DNA of 64,000 bases from Ostrinia nubilalis (GCF_963855985.1 NC_087096.1:7316001-7380000), one strand, 5' to 3'; positions 9,253 through 22,344 are shown, numbered from the stretch's first letter. Made by a program: numbers and translations. Notes: a model not told the origin generated them from the letters alone.

Positions 9253-11369
9253 GGGTAACGGCACCAGTGGTCAGCCTCATAACAGCTTTTTGAAGTTTTG
9301 ACAATTGCCATTTCTACAACAATAGTCGAATAAAAAAACGTACAACATGTATGGATTTATTGTTTATTGTAGTTTCGAATCAACGTTTATCAAAAACAAT
9401 AATTCTTTTAGTAAAATATATAATTAATTTTAAACAAAAAATGGCCCAGTGTCCCAGTGAACAGCCTCTAAAAACCAATAAACAGCCTTGTTGAACCCAG
9501 TGTTCAGCCTATAGTAAGTATAACTAATAATGAGATCAAAATAAACAATGTTATATCAAAATCAACGATATTAATCACATTTTTATAGCAACGATTCACT
9601 TAGCACACAAAAATGTATATCGCACATTATACAGGGTGGCCCAGAAGAAAATTCACTTTTGAAAATTCAAGGAAACGAAAACTGTAAATTGTCGTAGAAC
9701 TTTAACTATTGCAATTTAAAGGAAATTTTGTGCAATTTTTTTTTAAATATACTTTCTTTTATAAATTTTATTGTACATGTGATTCCCTTGACGTTTACAA
9801 CATTCGGTCAACATACATAAAAATTTTGGAAAACTTTCGTTAGAGTTGCCTCGAAATGGATTCAGGATGAATGAATACTGCAGAGTTTTTGGATTATGAG
9901 AGTACACTCTGCTCATAAGGTAACCCCACAAAGAGAAGTCTACTGGAATGAGATTAGCGCTTCTTAGAGGCAGTGAGATTTCACCCCTGCATAATTGGTT
10001 TGTTGCATTGAAAGGATGATTAATTTTTGAGAGCGCTATACTGGTAGGCTGAAAAGCTTTTTGAGATCAAAGCTGCAAGATTCGCAAGGCTATGACCGAA
10101 GCACTTAGTTTCATCAAGATGGGACTACGTGTCACACTTCAAATGAGAGCATTTAGATGGTAAGAGACATGTTCCCACAAAAAAAAAATTTCAGGCAGGG
10201 TTGACATCTCCTGGCCACCAGGAAGCCAGGAAGAAAATTCTTTTTTGTGGTGTTACATAAAGAATAGAGTATACTTTTATAATCCAACAACCATGCAACA
10301 ACTAAAGCTGAGCATTCGGCAAAAAATTGAAAATAGGTTTCGAGGTAATTCTAACGAACGCATTTCAAGATTTTGATGTATGTTGATCAAATGTTGTAAG
10401 CGTCAAGGAAATCTCCTGGGCGATGTAATTTAATAAAGGTAAATTTAAAAATAAATTGCATTAAATTTCCTTTGAATTGCAATAGTTAAAGTTCTATAAA
10501 AACGTACAGTTTTCGTTTCCTTGAATTTTCAAAAGTTAACTTTCTTCTGGGCCACCCTGTACAAATATTATTTTAAACATACTATTACAATCTCTTTGTA
10601 TCTTCTTATTTTCTAGGAACTTCTTATTACTTATCATAAAAACAGCAATATTTCTTTTAAAAAAAATCAACGATATTAGTATATAATATGTTCGCATTTA
10701 TACTTAAAATATTATTTCAATAATATCGTGGCTGAATACTGGATCATTGAGACCCAGTGGTCAGCCGCTTGAAAAAATATTTTGAAATGCGGCTGACCAC
10801 TGGGTTTTCTAACAATTAGGAAATACTTGTCTCACTAAATATGTAAATATAAATTTAAAGGTTTTAATGGGTCGTTTTGCTTTTACTGTTAAAAAAAATT
10901 AGAAAAACCCAGTAATCAGCCCCGGGGGCTGTCCATTGGATCTTTCATAAAAAATCAGTATCCAATGGTCAGCCCCTCAAATTTTTAAGTAAAAAAACAA
11001 TATTTTTTATCAAATTTCATAAAATTAAATGCACTAAGTAATGTATAAAGTTATTATCTATAAAACACAATCACATTTCATTCTAAAATATGTTATTTCT
11101 CACATTTCAAAAGAGCACCACGTGAAACAAAAAATATGGCGGACATGACACTTCTGCTCTTGTCGGCGGACAGCACCTATATGAACGTGTTTACTTCTTT
11201 CCCCTGACCCCCTGCCGCTCCTATCGCGTGATGCATGAACCAATAAGGAAACAGAGCTTCTATTTAAGTGCACGTGATTTGGTTATTTTGATTACAGCGA
11301 TATTTATGGCCAATAAACAACGCAATAGGCTGATCACTGGTTCCTGGCTGACCACTGGTGCCGTTACCC
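9253..11369. mobile_element. 2.1 kb TA-flanked element with reiterated CCCAGTGGTCAGCC phrase
   Basis: A perfect 26 bp inverted repeat including flanking TA occupies 9251-9276 and 11346-11371; the element proper starts GGGTAACGGCACCAGTGGTC. The phrase CCCAGTGGTCAGCC, exact or with one to three changes, recurs inside at about 9452, 9496, 10753, 10908 and 10961, and reversed at about 10789, 10925 and 11331. One pair forms a perfect 17 bp hairpin at 10752-10805. The 928 bp element at 9632-10559 is inserted within it, so the original length was about 1.19 kb. No transposase-like frame is visible; superfamily unassigned. Confidence 0.8.
9632..10559. mobile_element. Mariner-like non-autonomous element nested in the 9253-11369 element
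   Basis: Bordered by TA (9630-9631 and 10560-10561). Ends read CAGGGTGGCCCAGAAGAAAA and reversed CAGGGTGGCCCAGAAGAAAG. The inverted similarity continues for roughly 300 bp on each side (for example TTGACGTTTACAACATTCGG left, TTGACGCTTACAACATTTGA right reversed), leaving a unique centre of about 330 bp. TA target and CAGGG ends fit Tc1/mariner-type mobilisation, but no transposase frame remains, so the element would depend on a helper. Confidence 0.8.
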
Positions 11370-12374
11370 TACCAGTGGAAATAATTTATTTTCACTTTAA
11401 CTTATTTTTTTCTATACGATATTATTTACCAGTGGATACTTTATTGTTCAGATACAAAAATATCAATGTTTGTTTTTCTCTACATAAACATTAAATTCCA
11501 ATTTAAAAAAACCTAGCCTACTCGATAAAAGAAAATTTTCATTATTTTACAGACGAAATCACATCAAGCTAAACCTAAGTAGGTAAGTACCTTGTGTATT
11601 TCTAATAAGTGCTACTTTGCAACAAAAATGTGTATTCTAATGTGCCGTTGGACGAAGATGGTAGGATATGGTGTAGCCACTCCAAAAAATGTAAGATACT
11701 AATTGGGGTGGGCTTTTGTGTCGAAAATTAATAGGGACCATGCCCATTAGATTACAAGTGCGTAATTTGGCTCAAAAGAGTGTGCCTTTTGATTATGTCC
11801 TTCTTTATCGCTTATTATAATGATGACATGGTTCTATTGTATAAATTGTCTTCCTTTTGAGGGATGGTCTGTTGTTTTGATATAACCACACTATTATACA
11901 GGGTGCAATATACTATGAGCCTCGTCTGACTTAGCCTAAATGGATAAAATATTTTGGATAGAAGACAAAATTAGAAATAAGAAAAGCAGACAGGCAGACA
12001 ATCTTAAAGACAAAACTCAATACTAACGAAGTATGTCATAAAATATGTAAATGAATTTAATTCAATTATTATAATAATAATTTTCCTAAAAATAATTTTT
12101 AGTCCGTCAATTTTAATATAATAAAATATTGGACACGTATATTTTTAATTGTCAATCAAACAAATAATTACAAATTTATAGTGCGTTGAAGTTCCGCGCG
12201 ACGTCACAAAGTGCTGCACTTTTACGCACTCACTGACATCACGGGCCTTTTCTTTAGAACTTTGGCACGCTTTATCTCTTTACATTTTCATTAGTTTTAA
12301 AAAGTGAAAAATAGGTGTCGAGTATTTTTTGATAAGCTAACTGACGGACTAATTAAAACTCTTGCTTTTTTACC

Positions 12375-12462
12375 CAGGAAACATCCCTATTCCACTGCTG
12401 TACAAAGGCCTCCACCAAGGATTTCCACAAAGACGGTCCTGCGCCGCCCGTATCCAGGCACC
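12375..12462 (-). repeat. LINE 3' end fragment, reverse-transcriptase C-terminus
   Basis: On the minus strand one frame reads WKSLVEAFVQQWNR, the typical last residues of lepidopteran endonuclease-reverse transcriptase LINEs. On the + strand this appears as CCACTGCTGTACAAAGGCCT followed by CCAAGGATTTCCACAAAGAC. Only about 90 bp is preserved. Confidence 0.65.
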
Positions 12463-13705
12463 TCAATGACTAGTCAAGAAAATTTCAATGTAGGTCCTAT
12501 TGAGAAAGTAATTCTTGAGCAGTAGCAGCACTATGTATTCTAACTATTACTCATTGAAACGTACATTAATAAGACATCACCTTAACAATGAAGCTGGTTT
12601 TATCTTTCGGCGAGCCATAAATAACTGCGACTACAAGTGCCGTTTAAAACTACTCCGTTCTGTGGAGCTTACTTCCGCACGCCCGGGCGGCCATAATAAA
12701 TACGCGCTGTGATTCGCTCTACAATAAATGAGTACGTTTATAAAGAGATTGTCAGATATAATGGGGAAAGAGAAACCTAAATAGGTTGTGGAAATAATTG
12801 TGGGATATTAGCAATATTAATTTGTGTACCTAAGATTACAAATGAAGAATTTAATGCTAGAAAGCATCAACCCAACTTTGGTCCGGACAAAAATTAGGGT
12901 AAGTAAGTAGACTCTGAATAATCTGCGATATACTTTTTACTTTATTGTCAAGCTGCATTTCAGGCACAGATAGGTCCTATATGAGGTTTTTCGTGAAAAT
13001 TCATAGATTCTTTTAATAGAAAGGACAACATAGCTCTAACTTAAAAAATAAAGTTGTTCAACAAATGGGAGCACAGATGAAAGTAACCCGGTATTACTAC
13101 ATATTAACATAAGCGAAATAAGGCGCGCCGTTTTACGTCCTTGAATAAAAATAAAGAAGGGAACATAAGGCATAACGAGGTGGAATCGTGCGACTGGAGC
13201 AATAAGCGGCCGTGGCTGCGGCTATGAAACTTTGACCATAACGGCGGCTTCGCGATTAAAGTAATATCCCCGGGACAACTCCTAAGTGCAACTCGCCCAG
13301 TAATGTATACAGTTTTCCACTAAACTACTTGCTAAGTCAGCGGTAAATTTGGATTGTATTGTATAACATACTTAACACTTGGTAAACTTTTACTTTTATG
13401 TCTGTTGCGAACTACTTACAATCCGAATCGAATCCAGTAAAGATCATTTGCGATGAGTCTGAGCATTTATTTCATATACAAGTGTTGAGATCAGAATATA
13501 ATTGGGAAAAAATTTCTCTCGAAGTCCTTTACAGTGAAGGCTACTCGCCTTTGGAACTCGTTGCCACAAGATATCAGAGAGTCGGAAACGAGGACATCGT
13601 TTAAAATGAGAGTACGTAAACACCTTTCCACATGATTGCGTAATATTGTTTATTTATTTATCACATATTATATGGTATTATATGTTAATTATATTTATTT
13701 ATATT

Positions 13706-13765
13706 ATATGTTTGTATGTATCTGTATATATGTATGTATATGTATGTATGTATGTAGGTATATGT
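13706..13765. repeat. TATG microsatellite
   Basis: Imperfect (TGTA)n / (TATG)n run, with GTATGTATGTATGTAGG at its core. Confidence 0.8.
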
Positions 13766-14796
13766 ATCTTAAATATTATATCAATTAAAAATTTAACTTC
13801 AATTTTAACTTCTACCCTTCCACCTCTACCTTCGCACTCACAGCTTTCTGCATAACCCAGGGGTCGACTGGCTGAGAATGCTTAAATAGCATTAAGTCCA
13901 CCTTTTGTACTATCTTATTGTGCAATAAAGTTTTATAATTATAATAATAAAAAACCTTTTTGGTTAAAAAATTTCTTGCCTTATGAAAATAATATGTCTA
14001 AGATGTGTTGTGAAGGTCTTTACAAATTCATAAAGATCTAGGGTCACAATTTAAAATTAATTATTCATCTTAATTACATAGGCTTTTTGTCTATTTTTAT
14101 GTAGGTAAGCAATTAACATATTGTTACTTAGTATACCTATATCCTCTTACATTAATTTATCATCGGTAATGTAAATAAATTTCGCTGATGGATTTTTCCT
14201 CCAGCGCGGCGAAGTGAAAAGTTTTTGAAGTGATGAAATATCTATACGAACTTCCAGGTATGGATAGTTCGATGTTTATGAAAAAAAACAAAATATGATT
14301 GTCGTTATGATGAATTACTTTCTGGCGTAAAATTTAAATAAGTCTGAATATTAAACGATGAGAACAAAGTATCTCATTTCCGTTGGAATTTTAATGGAGA
14401 GGTTGTCTCTTTTGATGTCAATAAATTCATAAATACGGCACCACCAGACTGTATTAATCCAGCTTATTGGGCTATGTTTAATTGAGATCCTATTAGTTGT
14501 ACGACTTCAGGCGCTTATGTTTTAGGCATTAGAATAAGTAATTTCTAGAAATCTCTAGAAATTGTATTAAGAAATCTTTATTCAGAACTGTATTACAGCG
14601 GCCAGAGTTGTAAAAAAATCACTTTTTCATCAATCAGCAGGCAGGGCAAATCGGCTGAGTCAACAAAATAATTGTTGAATCACCGTGAACGCTGTTAGCA
14701 TCGTCAAACTGATTGAAACATGGAAATGAGGGTTACCAGGTAGGCTAAAATAGCAGAGCAATTTGACAACGCAACCCGTTTCAGCCAGGCCCTCAC

Positions 14797-14884
14797 AATG
14801 CGGAGCGAGTGAAATGTTGCCAATAAAAAAGGTCAAACGAATAGCCTCCGGCTCGGTTTTCAATATCTCACAGCAGTCGGCAGG
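14797..14884 (+). repeat. Member 1 of a dispersed 80 bp repeat pair
   Basis: CAATGCGGAGCGAGTGAAAT, AATAAAAAAGGTCAAACG and CGGTTTTCAATATC align with 17286-17368 over about 80 bp with roughly three quarters of bases equal. Flanks do not align. Not recognised as a known repeat; could be a mobile fragment or a duplicated conserved non-coding element. Confidence 0.5.
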
Positions 14885-17285
14885 TAGGGGGTGTATTTAG
14901 AGGGGGTGCTTGTCGAATACATCCTCATTTTGTCTGTCAATCGCATGTTTCCTCCGAATCAGAGTCGCACTATATTGACTCTGAACACCTCTACACTTTT
15001 TCGAACTCACACCTTAGGGATGCTATTCTCAATGGATGTGCTTGAAAGCCAGCAAGATTTCCGAGAAGGGCTCACGAAATACTCGTATTTTGCCCTGAAA
15101 TCCCTGAATGTCAGGGGCGTAAGTAAACAGATTTTGTCATAAAATAAAATCAAAATAAACTTAACATAGGAACGACCTTATTCCTGCAACAACAATGTAA
15201 GATGTTTAGAATGACTATAAACGTTTATAATTTAAGCATTTTTCTTAACATTCATTACGGGTGATTGCGGTCAAATAGGTATATGCAGGTAAACAGATGC
15301 TTATTCTGGATAATAAAAAATATAAAAATAAAAGCAATAAATTAATTCTATTCTAAGCTGAAGTTCATTAATTAAGATCCAGTAAGGATTAACCGCCATG
15401 TAAGATAACACACTCTAAACACGATGTACCTACTTTAGGACCATAAGAAACAAACGAGCAGCGGTAACGAGATCAGTTGCTCCAGTTTTAATTTACGGAA
15501 ATGTCTGTGGTTTTTTTCCCGCTGCGAATTCGCCACTGGCTCCATTCATCAGGGCACTGCCACGGTCCCCGCCGAGCAATTACTAATGTCGCACTCGGCT
15601 GAGCCACGATTACTGCCACCTACCGCACTGCCGCTTAGTTACAGCCAGTTACAGCCGAACTGCGATCTTCTGATCTTAGCGATGCTGACAATGACTGCAA
15701 TTGTTGTAATTATCAGGTTCGCAAGAGAAATTTGGCTCGGAGATCTTAAGTTATCTACTAAAATTAGGTATGAAAGTAAGAGTAGGTATGTATAGAAATC
15801 CTAAAAGGACTACCTAAATGCTTATTTGTTACTGTCGGCTCCGCCCGCAAAGTAATTTATTGCACGCCTCGTTAGTAAAAAAGCATAATATGAATTTTCA
15901 CGTCCCTATTTATAATTCAAATAAGGGGTAGGTCCCACTCTCACCGCACAAATATTCACTTCAAGTTGCTTTTCAGACGACAGATGGATTCATTAAACTA
16001 TAAACAACATAGAGTTAGTCTTAGTATTTACAGTTCAAATTCAACAAATACAACATAATAAAAAAGAAATAATTCTACTTACGTAAAACGAGTCCAGTCC
16101 ATTTCAAAAGGTAGCTCAATAGCTACGTTTCCGTCCTAAACTTACTAAATCACTGGCTAAACAGTTAAGCGCTGCTTTTCAAAACTCCTAAAAAGTACCC
16201 TTTTCCGTAAGTAGCGCGTAGCATGCAATTTTCCCTCCATTTGAAGAATGCGGGCAATGTAAGGATCAGTGGCGACCACGTGTTGAACCGCAATAAGGCT
16301 GACTCGTCCCTCGGGAAACTTAGCCGACTTGGAACCCGCAATGAATTCAATCACGAGGAAATTGGATGAACACGTAAGTACGATAACACTCTTAAAAGTT
16401 TATCCTGAAGGCTTGTCGTGTAGACTTTCAAGGCATTGGCAAATTGTTTAGAATGACTTTCTACTTGAGGAAATACTAAAATTTATTGCTCTAAGAGATT
16501 TTCTGAGAAGTCCAATCTCACCAAACTTGGTCCATTTAGGTATGTAGCAAGGTTGGGAAGTAAATTAATAATCTATAATAGAACAAGAGCAAAGTTTATT
16601 GTTTACAAACGAAATTGCTAGGAAGCCTGTGGCTGATACGCGATCAATATAGTATCCTAACCCAACAGTACAGTAATTACTGAGAGGGATGTTTTCCATC
16701 GGTCCCTATTCTCGAGCAATTTCTAAATTCATATTAATATTTTCAGGGTTTCACCATGTTTCACTTAATTACATACTGGAAACTGAAACGTGGTTTGTAA
16801 TCTGTAAATAGATACTATTTACAATGCAATGAATAATGATTTAGAAAACTCTCCATTAAGTATTTTCACCGAGCCAAAAAAGAGGGTAAGCTTGTGTTTA
16901 TTAGAAAATACCTTTCCCTTCACGTCTCACGTAAGGAATTTTTCTTGTCGGCGGAAATTTACCCTTACGCACCTGCTTCTTTGATACGGACCGAAGGCCT
17001 TCTTCGCTTTCCTGACGCGGAGTTGCTTGCTCTAACGAACGTTCGGGATCGCCAAATTAACGTGATTCAAATTAAACAAAACAAAAACGGCGAACTAGCC
17101 CCACCGGCGCAGAAATAAATAATGCGACGGCTCCTCTTTTGTCACTTTGCACAAAAACCCAGCCCTCATCGAGCGTTCATAACGAGCCTCGGGATAACAA
17201 AATATTTTTTTCATGAAAATTCACTTTGATAAATACGTCATTCAATTTCGGAGAAATAAAAATGAGTCAACGCGGAGAGTCAACA

Positions 17286-17368
17286 ATGCGGAACAAGTGA
17301 AATGTTCCAATAAAAAAAAAGGTAAAACGGATCGCCTGGCCCGATTTTCAATATCGTTTTGCAGGTAA
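17286..17368 (+). repeat. Member 2 of a dispersed 80 bp repeat pair
   Basis: CAATGCGGAACAAGTGAAAT, a longer A run, GGTAAAACGGATCGCC and CGATTTTCAATATCG, in the same order and orientation as 14797-14884 about 2.5 kb upstream. It ends in GTTTTGCAGGTAAACG, which by chance or design carries AG|GTAA. Confidence 0.5.
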
Positions 17369-18896
17369 ACGAGATTGTTATTCATATGTGTAAAGAGTTC
17401 TTTCGCCTGGATGTTTGGATACTTGTCTGATTCTAATACATGGACGATGGTTAGTTTATGATCGAAATAGGAGAATTTCTGTTTGAACGGCAAACGTCGA
17501 GCTCCGGTCTTAGCGTTGACCCGCAGTTGCAGAGCTATTTATGCAAAATGTAAGGCTATTGGTTACAGACGTTGCAATCTATACGAGTGGCCATTCTAGA
17601 CCACTGCCGCATTGGCCGATATCGCCGGCACTGACGGACCCGATACACAGATTCCGACATTTGGAGCTGTTCAAACCGGATAGCTTACGAGGGTCTTTGA
17701 AAATGAAATAGCATAACTTTGGTGAGCGCCGTTCGCCTTAAATTTCGTCTGTGAACGCCGAACGTACGTTTGCTAGCTCGAGGGAATTCGGTTTACGTTG
17801 GCTTAATCTAATGGCACAAGGAGATTAGCTAAATAGTTAATACAGTAGAGTACATCAAGTTATCAGTGAGTCTATAGAAAGGGGTAATAAACAAACAGAT
17901 ATTAGGTAAAATGAATACGCAAACATTAGGATTTGTACCAATTCTGTTAATAAAATTAAAAAAGTTATAGAAATCTCGGATAAGACGATCGAGCTGCATT
18001 TAAAACACTAGAGTAAGAATTATTTAAACTTAACGCTTTCCACGGCAAAAACTTGAAGGATCTATCCAATAAAAATAGGTAAGATGTTTGTGATGGCGTC
18101 TAGGATTCCCTCGCAGTTGGGAGTAGGCACTGCAATTGACAGTTACGCCTGAAGGGACTACTGGATTGGCAATAAGGCGGTTATTGCCAAATCCTAGTCT
18201 ATCCATATTGCAGAGTTCAGTACTTGAATACAGTCTGTCTAATATGTAGGTACGCTAGATCCGCAGTTTCTATCGCTTTGCAAATAGCATACGAGTACTA
18301 GGCACATCCGACATTACATACGAAAACACACAAGAACTGTTGTCTTGTTCCGTAAATGACTTCATTTCTTTGGAATGTCAGAACTACTATTAGATACTTA
18401 AATTCATGTATGAAAAATAGTTTCTTCAACTTTGCATTAAATAACTAATCTCCTTTTAATTTCGCCGGGGTTTCAATGATAGCTATTCACTCCTCCGGGA
18501 CAAACTTGGCTTCATTGGTTGGATTTTTATTGGCGGTCAAGATTTAGACTCTGACTACATAGAAGTTGCAGAGGTTAAAATGAGAGATGGGATTAGTAGA
18601 CCTGATAATTTCAAAAAGTTACTTTTGCGTTAATTTAATAAAATAGACTTACAAATGATATTTCTAATTATAGTCCCACCCACACGTTAAAATTAATCAA
18701 ACAGTTAAGATTTCAATAGGTAGGTATAATTAAACTTCCTTATTTAATCAAATACTTATAAATAGACGTGGAAATAATTTTGATTTTGAACAAAATTTCG
18801 TAGGCGATTTGACCTTCTAATTATTTATTTTGTACTGCAATTATAAATGAAAGTATAGCTAGGTATTGTATGTTTGCTTCGTATAATCCTACTAAT

Positions 18897-19827
18897 AGGG
18901 GAGAGTTCGGTATATTGTACCGCCGGGTAAATTGTACCACCCTTATATTTCGTAAAGTATTTATTGAATGTCTGTAATTGTAACACTCAGTGATACATAA
19001 CTAAATTCAATTAATATTGGCCATGTGGTTTTTGCCGTGACAACGAACACGTGTGTTTTATTTTGAAAAGTATTTTTTCATTGTTTTCAAGTAACTTTTG
19101 ACAATGCATGTTTAGTTTGTAATTTTGTTAAATTTAATCACAGGGTGTTTCTAATATATTATTTCGAAGCGTAAATTAGTGTGGATTACAATTACTTGAA
19201 ACATTTTTCGGTATTTATAAGCTATATTTTTTACCGATTTTTTAAAAGCACTATCACCTAGTCGGCTAAATTGTACCACATCAAGTTGTATGGAACTTTA
19301 CCAAAGGATTTTGAAATTTTTGTTAGTAATTTATTTTGAAGTTATAATAGCGTAGTTATGTTTGACTAACAACAAATGAAAGCAAAAGACTGGCAAAGTA
19401 GATTAGGTACAAGTGTGCGTTACGATAATTGGAATTACAAAACTTTTATTCAAAATCGTGATAACGTGTAAAACAATATCGATTGTCTATGTTATTAACT
19501 ACTGTTCCTTTTCGTTACCTAATTTGTTAAGAATGTATCGTATAATATTTTGCCATAGTTTTTTATAGGCTTGAAATTTATTGAAATCCAATTTAGTAAC
19601 CCTGTGGTACAAATTATCGAACCGGTTGGCTAAATTGGACCGAAGCTCTGAACTCGTATTTTGTTGATTTGTGCTAAATATACAACAATTGTGTTGATTA
19701 ATACCTATGAAATATTAAGTTGAATAATTTCTCTTTAATTATATACCATGAACATTAGCAAAAACAAAAGAAAACTATGTGTAAAATGGGATTGAAAAAA
19801 ACTGGTCCAAATTACCGGACTCTCCCT
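18897..19827. mobile_element. 0.93 kb TA-flanked element with reiterated TAAATTGTACCAC phrase
   Basis: TA at 18895-18896 and 19828-19829 flank ends GGGGAGAGTTCGGTATATTG and, reversed, AGGGAGAGTCCGGTAATTTG. The phrase (GG)CTAAATTGTACCAC or its complement appears at about 18911, 18925, 19264, 19604 (reversed), 19628 and 19804 (reversed). No coding capacity seen. Structure parallels the elements at 9253-11369 and 35231-36249. Confidence 0.75.
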
Positions 19828-19833
19828 TATTAC

Positions 19834-20030
19834 GAGTATAAATGCGAAAGTTTGGATTTCTGGATGTCTGGATGTTTGTTACTCTTTCACGCAAAAACTA
19901 CTAAACGGATTTTGATGAAACTTTACAATATTATTGTTTATAACCCAGAATAACATATAGGCTAGGTATAATTTATGACCATCTGTGACAAACGAAATTT
20001 CACGCGGGTGAAGCCGCGGGCAAACGCTAG
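19834..20030 (+). mobile_element. Helitron-like 3' segment
   Basis: Runs from TATAAATGCGAAAGTTTGGA, through CTTTCACGCAAAAACTACTA and GGATTTTGATGAAAC, to a GC hairpin (CGCGGGTGAAGCCGCGGG) a few bases before a terminal CTAG followed by T. Hairpin plus CTRR end without target duplication is the Helitron hallmark. Reverse-orientation relatives lie at 46605-47025 and 52834-53027. Confidence 0.7.
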
Positions 20031-20345
20031 TGTGTTATAAAATGTAATGTAAGTATAATGTGTAATTTATGTTTATTTTCAAAGCCAGCGAAATTGCAAT
20101 ATTGCAGGAACATACTCAACAAATTCCTATAAATAAAAACTGCAGCTAATCTTGTTCCACGAGCTGCTCGCATGTTACTTACATTTTATTTTCATCTAGA
20201 CATTAATCAGTCCGCTGGTCGCTTTTTCTCTCGTATAAAATTGCAAATGCCGTACAAATCTTACGAGCTCTATCTGCAGAGATATGAAATGTATAATATG
20301 CATTTACGATGTTAAACTTATCTCAAATCTCATTAGTATGAATGG

Positions 20346-20500
20346 GACCCATAAGGTGGACCGGACTACATCATAAAGGTAGAAGGGGAGCACTGGACGC
20401 AGGCCGCTACCAATCGATCAACATGGAAAGCATTGGGGGAGGCATATGTTCAGCAGTGGACCTCCTATGGCTGAAATGATGATAATGATGATGATGGTGA
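20346..20500 (+). repeat. LINE 3' end with reverse-transcriptase C-terminus
   Basis: One frame reads [16 protein letters not shown] then stop, followed by a GATGATGATGATG tail. This is the end of an endonuclease-reverse transcriptase LINE. The minus-strand fragment at 32222-32600 belongs to the same family and aligns along its whole overlap. Confidence 0.8.
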
Positions 20501-20599
20501 TTAGTATGAATAAATAGACTGCGTCAGGTGGAAATAGATCCCGCAAACATTCGCTTGCTCTAACCACTGATCGGTCACATAGTATTCCATAGGATGTTT

Positions 20600-21665
20600 T
20601 TAGGGTTCCGTACCTCAAAAGGAAAAAACGGAACCCTTATAGGATCACTTTGTTGTCCGTCTGTCCGTCCGTCTGTCAAGACCCTTTATCTCAAGAACGC
20701 GTGGACGTATCAAGCTGAAATTCACATGAAATACTCAGGTCTATTGTCCCTTTAAGCTGTGAAAATATCAAACTTCTAAGCCAAGCCAATCAAAAGATAC
20801 AGCCGATTATGTCGATATTTTCAACAAATTTTCGACACTCGCAAAGGAATCAAAACCTACAGGATACTTCCCGTAAACTCAGAATCTTGAAATTTGGCAT
20901 AAAGCATTGTCATATAATGCAAATATAGGAAAAATTGCGAAAATCACATTTTTTAGTTATATTAATATAATAAAAATATTTTAATAAAATGAAACTTACT
21001 ACCTTATTTCTCACGAACGAATAAAGGTATCAAATTGAAATTTATACCAAATACTTAGGTTTATTGTCCCTTTAAGCAGTGAAAAAATCAAACTTCTAAG
21101 TTAACGCGATCAAAAGATACAGCAGTTTATACCGACACCTTAGACGAATTTCCGTCACACGCTAGGGAATCAAAACCTACAAGGTACTTCCCGTGAACTC
21201 AGAATCTTGAAATTCGGCACGAAGCAACGTTATATAGTACATATAAAGGAAAAATTGCGAAAATGATAAATTTGAAGTTACATAATATTAAAATATTATT
21301 TTTGCTTACATGACATAAAATATTTTTTTAATAATTATAAACTTACTACCTACCCTTTTTCACATGAACGCGTAGAGATATTAAAGTTGAAATTCATATC
21401 AAACACTTCTTAAATCTAATTGCCTCTAAACTGTGAAAAATTCTAAATCAACGCAAAAATTCAAAACGCTGAGGTAGGTACCTACTTATAATCATACCGC
21501 ATATTTTGAAATTCGCCACTACTCGCAACGGAATCAAAACTTAAAGACTAAGTACGATATCTAGTAAGTAATTTGATTTAATACGTCATAAATTGTAAAC
21601 CGCTACGTTTGAACGGCGGAACCCTCGGTGTGCGAGTCCGACTCGCACTTGGCCGGTTTTTTTAA
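20600..21665 (+). repeat. Dispersed repeat beginning TAGGGTTCCGTACCTCAAAA, with internal reiterations
   Basis: Begins AGGGTTCCGTACCTCAAAAG and GGAAAAAACGGAACCC with TGTCCGTCTGTCCGTCC, and ends with CGAGTCCGACTCGCACTTGG and a T run. Inside, a block with GTATCAA(G/A)(C/T)TGAAATT and TATTGTCCCTTTAAGC is repeated from about 20692, 21012 and, more degraded, 21361. I recognise these two end sequences as common in moth and butterfly genomes; the class is not certain. No open frame. Confidence 0.6.
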
Positions 21666-22344
21666 GATGTTAAACTTATCTCAAACTAATTTTAAAACTT
21701 GAAAAAATAAATTGCCTCCTGACAACGGATTTTTCAAGTTTCACAATTAGTTTGGTATAAAAGCTATTAAACAAGCAATTCATTTCTAGATCCTAATCAA
21801 TCATCAATTCAGTGGAAAGTAATTCAGCAGACTTTCATTCTGAGATTATTACAATTCATAATTTGTTCGGCGTTCTTCAGAGTTACTCCAAGAAACTCCT
21901 TTAAAAGTTTTTGTTCTCAAACTCCTCTCGGGGCAACGTCAAATTTTTAATGGCGTCACTATAGCAACTCGTGAAACCTTCTTTTGACTAATTACCTCGA
22001 TAACCTAATGAATAATGTTTTTGTATTAGGTACATACTCAATTTGTTTTAAGAGTATTTTGCCAAACTTTTCTAGGTCAGACATTAATACTTGCAAAACT
22101 TTCTTCTACCTAAGTAATAAATCGAGAGATTCTTTTGATTTGTAAGGGAGAACGAATATTGTTTAGATTGGTACCACAGGGTAAGTTGTTTCTTGTTGAG
22201 ATATCTAATGACACAGAACTTTGTTCACATAATTAAGGAACAAATTAATTATAATAATGTATCTTTATCAGACGAGTCTTTTCACTTTTCCAAAAGTAGG
22301 TAGGGTTATACTTTTTTTTGTGAAATTGTTCATTTTTACTGATT

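Larger units (their letters stand above)
11372..18896. other. Intergenic DNA without recognisable genes
   Basis: Contains a LINE fragment (12375-12462), a TATG microsatellite (13706-13765), a LINE-like tail near 13850-13950, and one member each of a dispersed 80 bp pair (14797-14884 and 17286-17368). Several GC-richer islands (about 12180-12270, 13180-13260, 15530-15670, 16900-17110) stand out from the AT-rich background but hold no frame I can identify. Confidence 0.6.

Noticed and set aside
11890..11920. TATACAGGGTGCAAT as another CAGGGTG element
   Set aside because: No matching inverted end was found downstream within about 1 kb.
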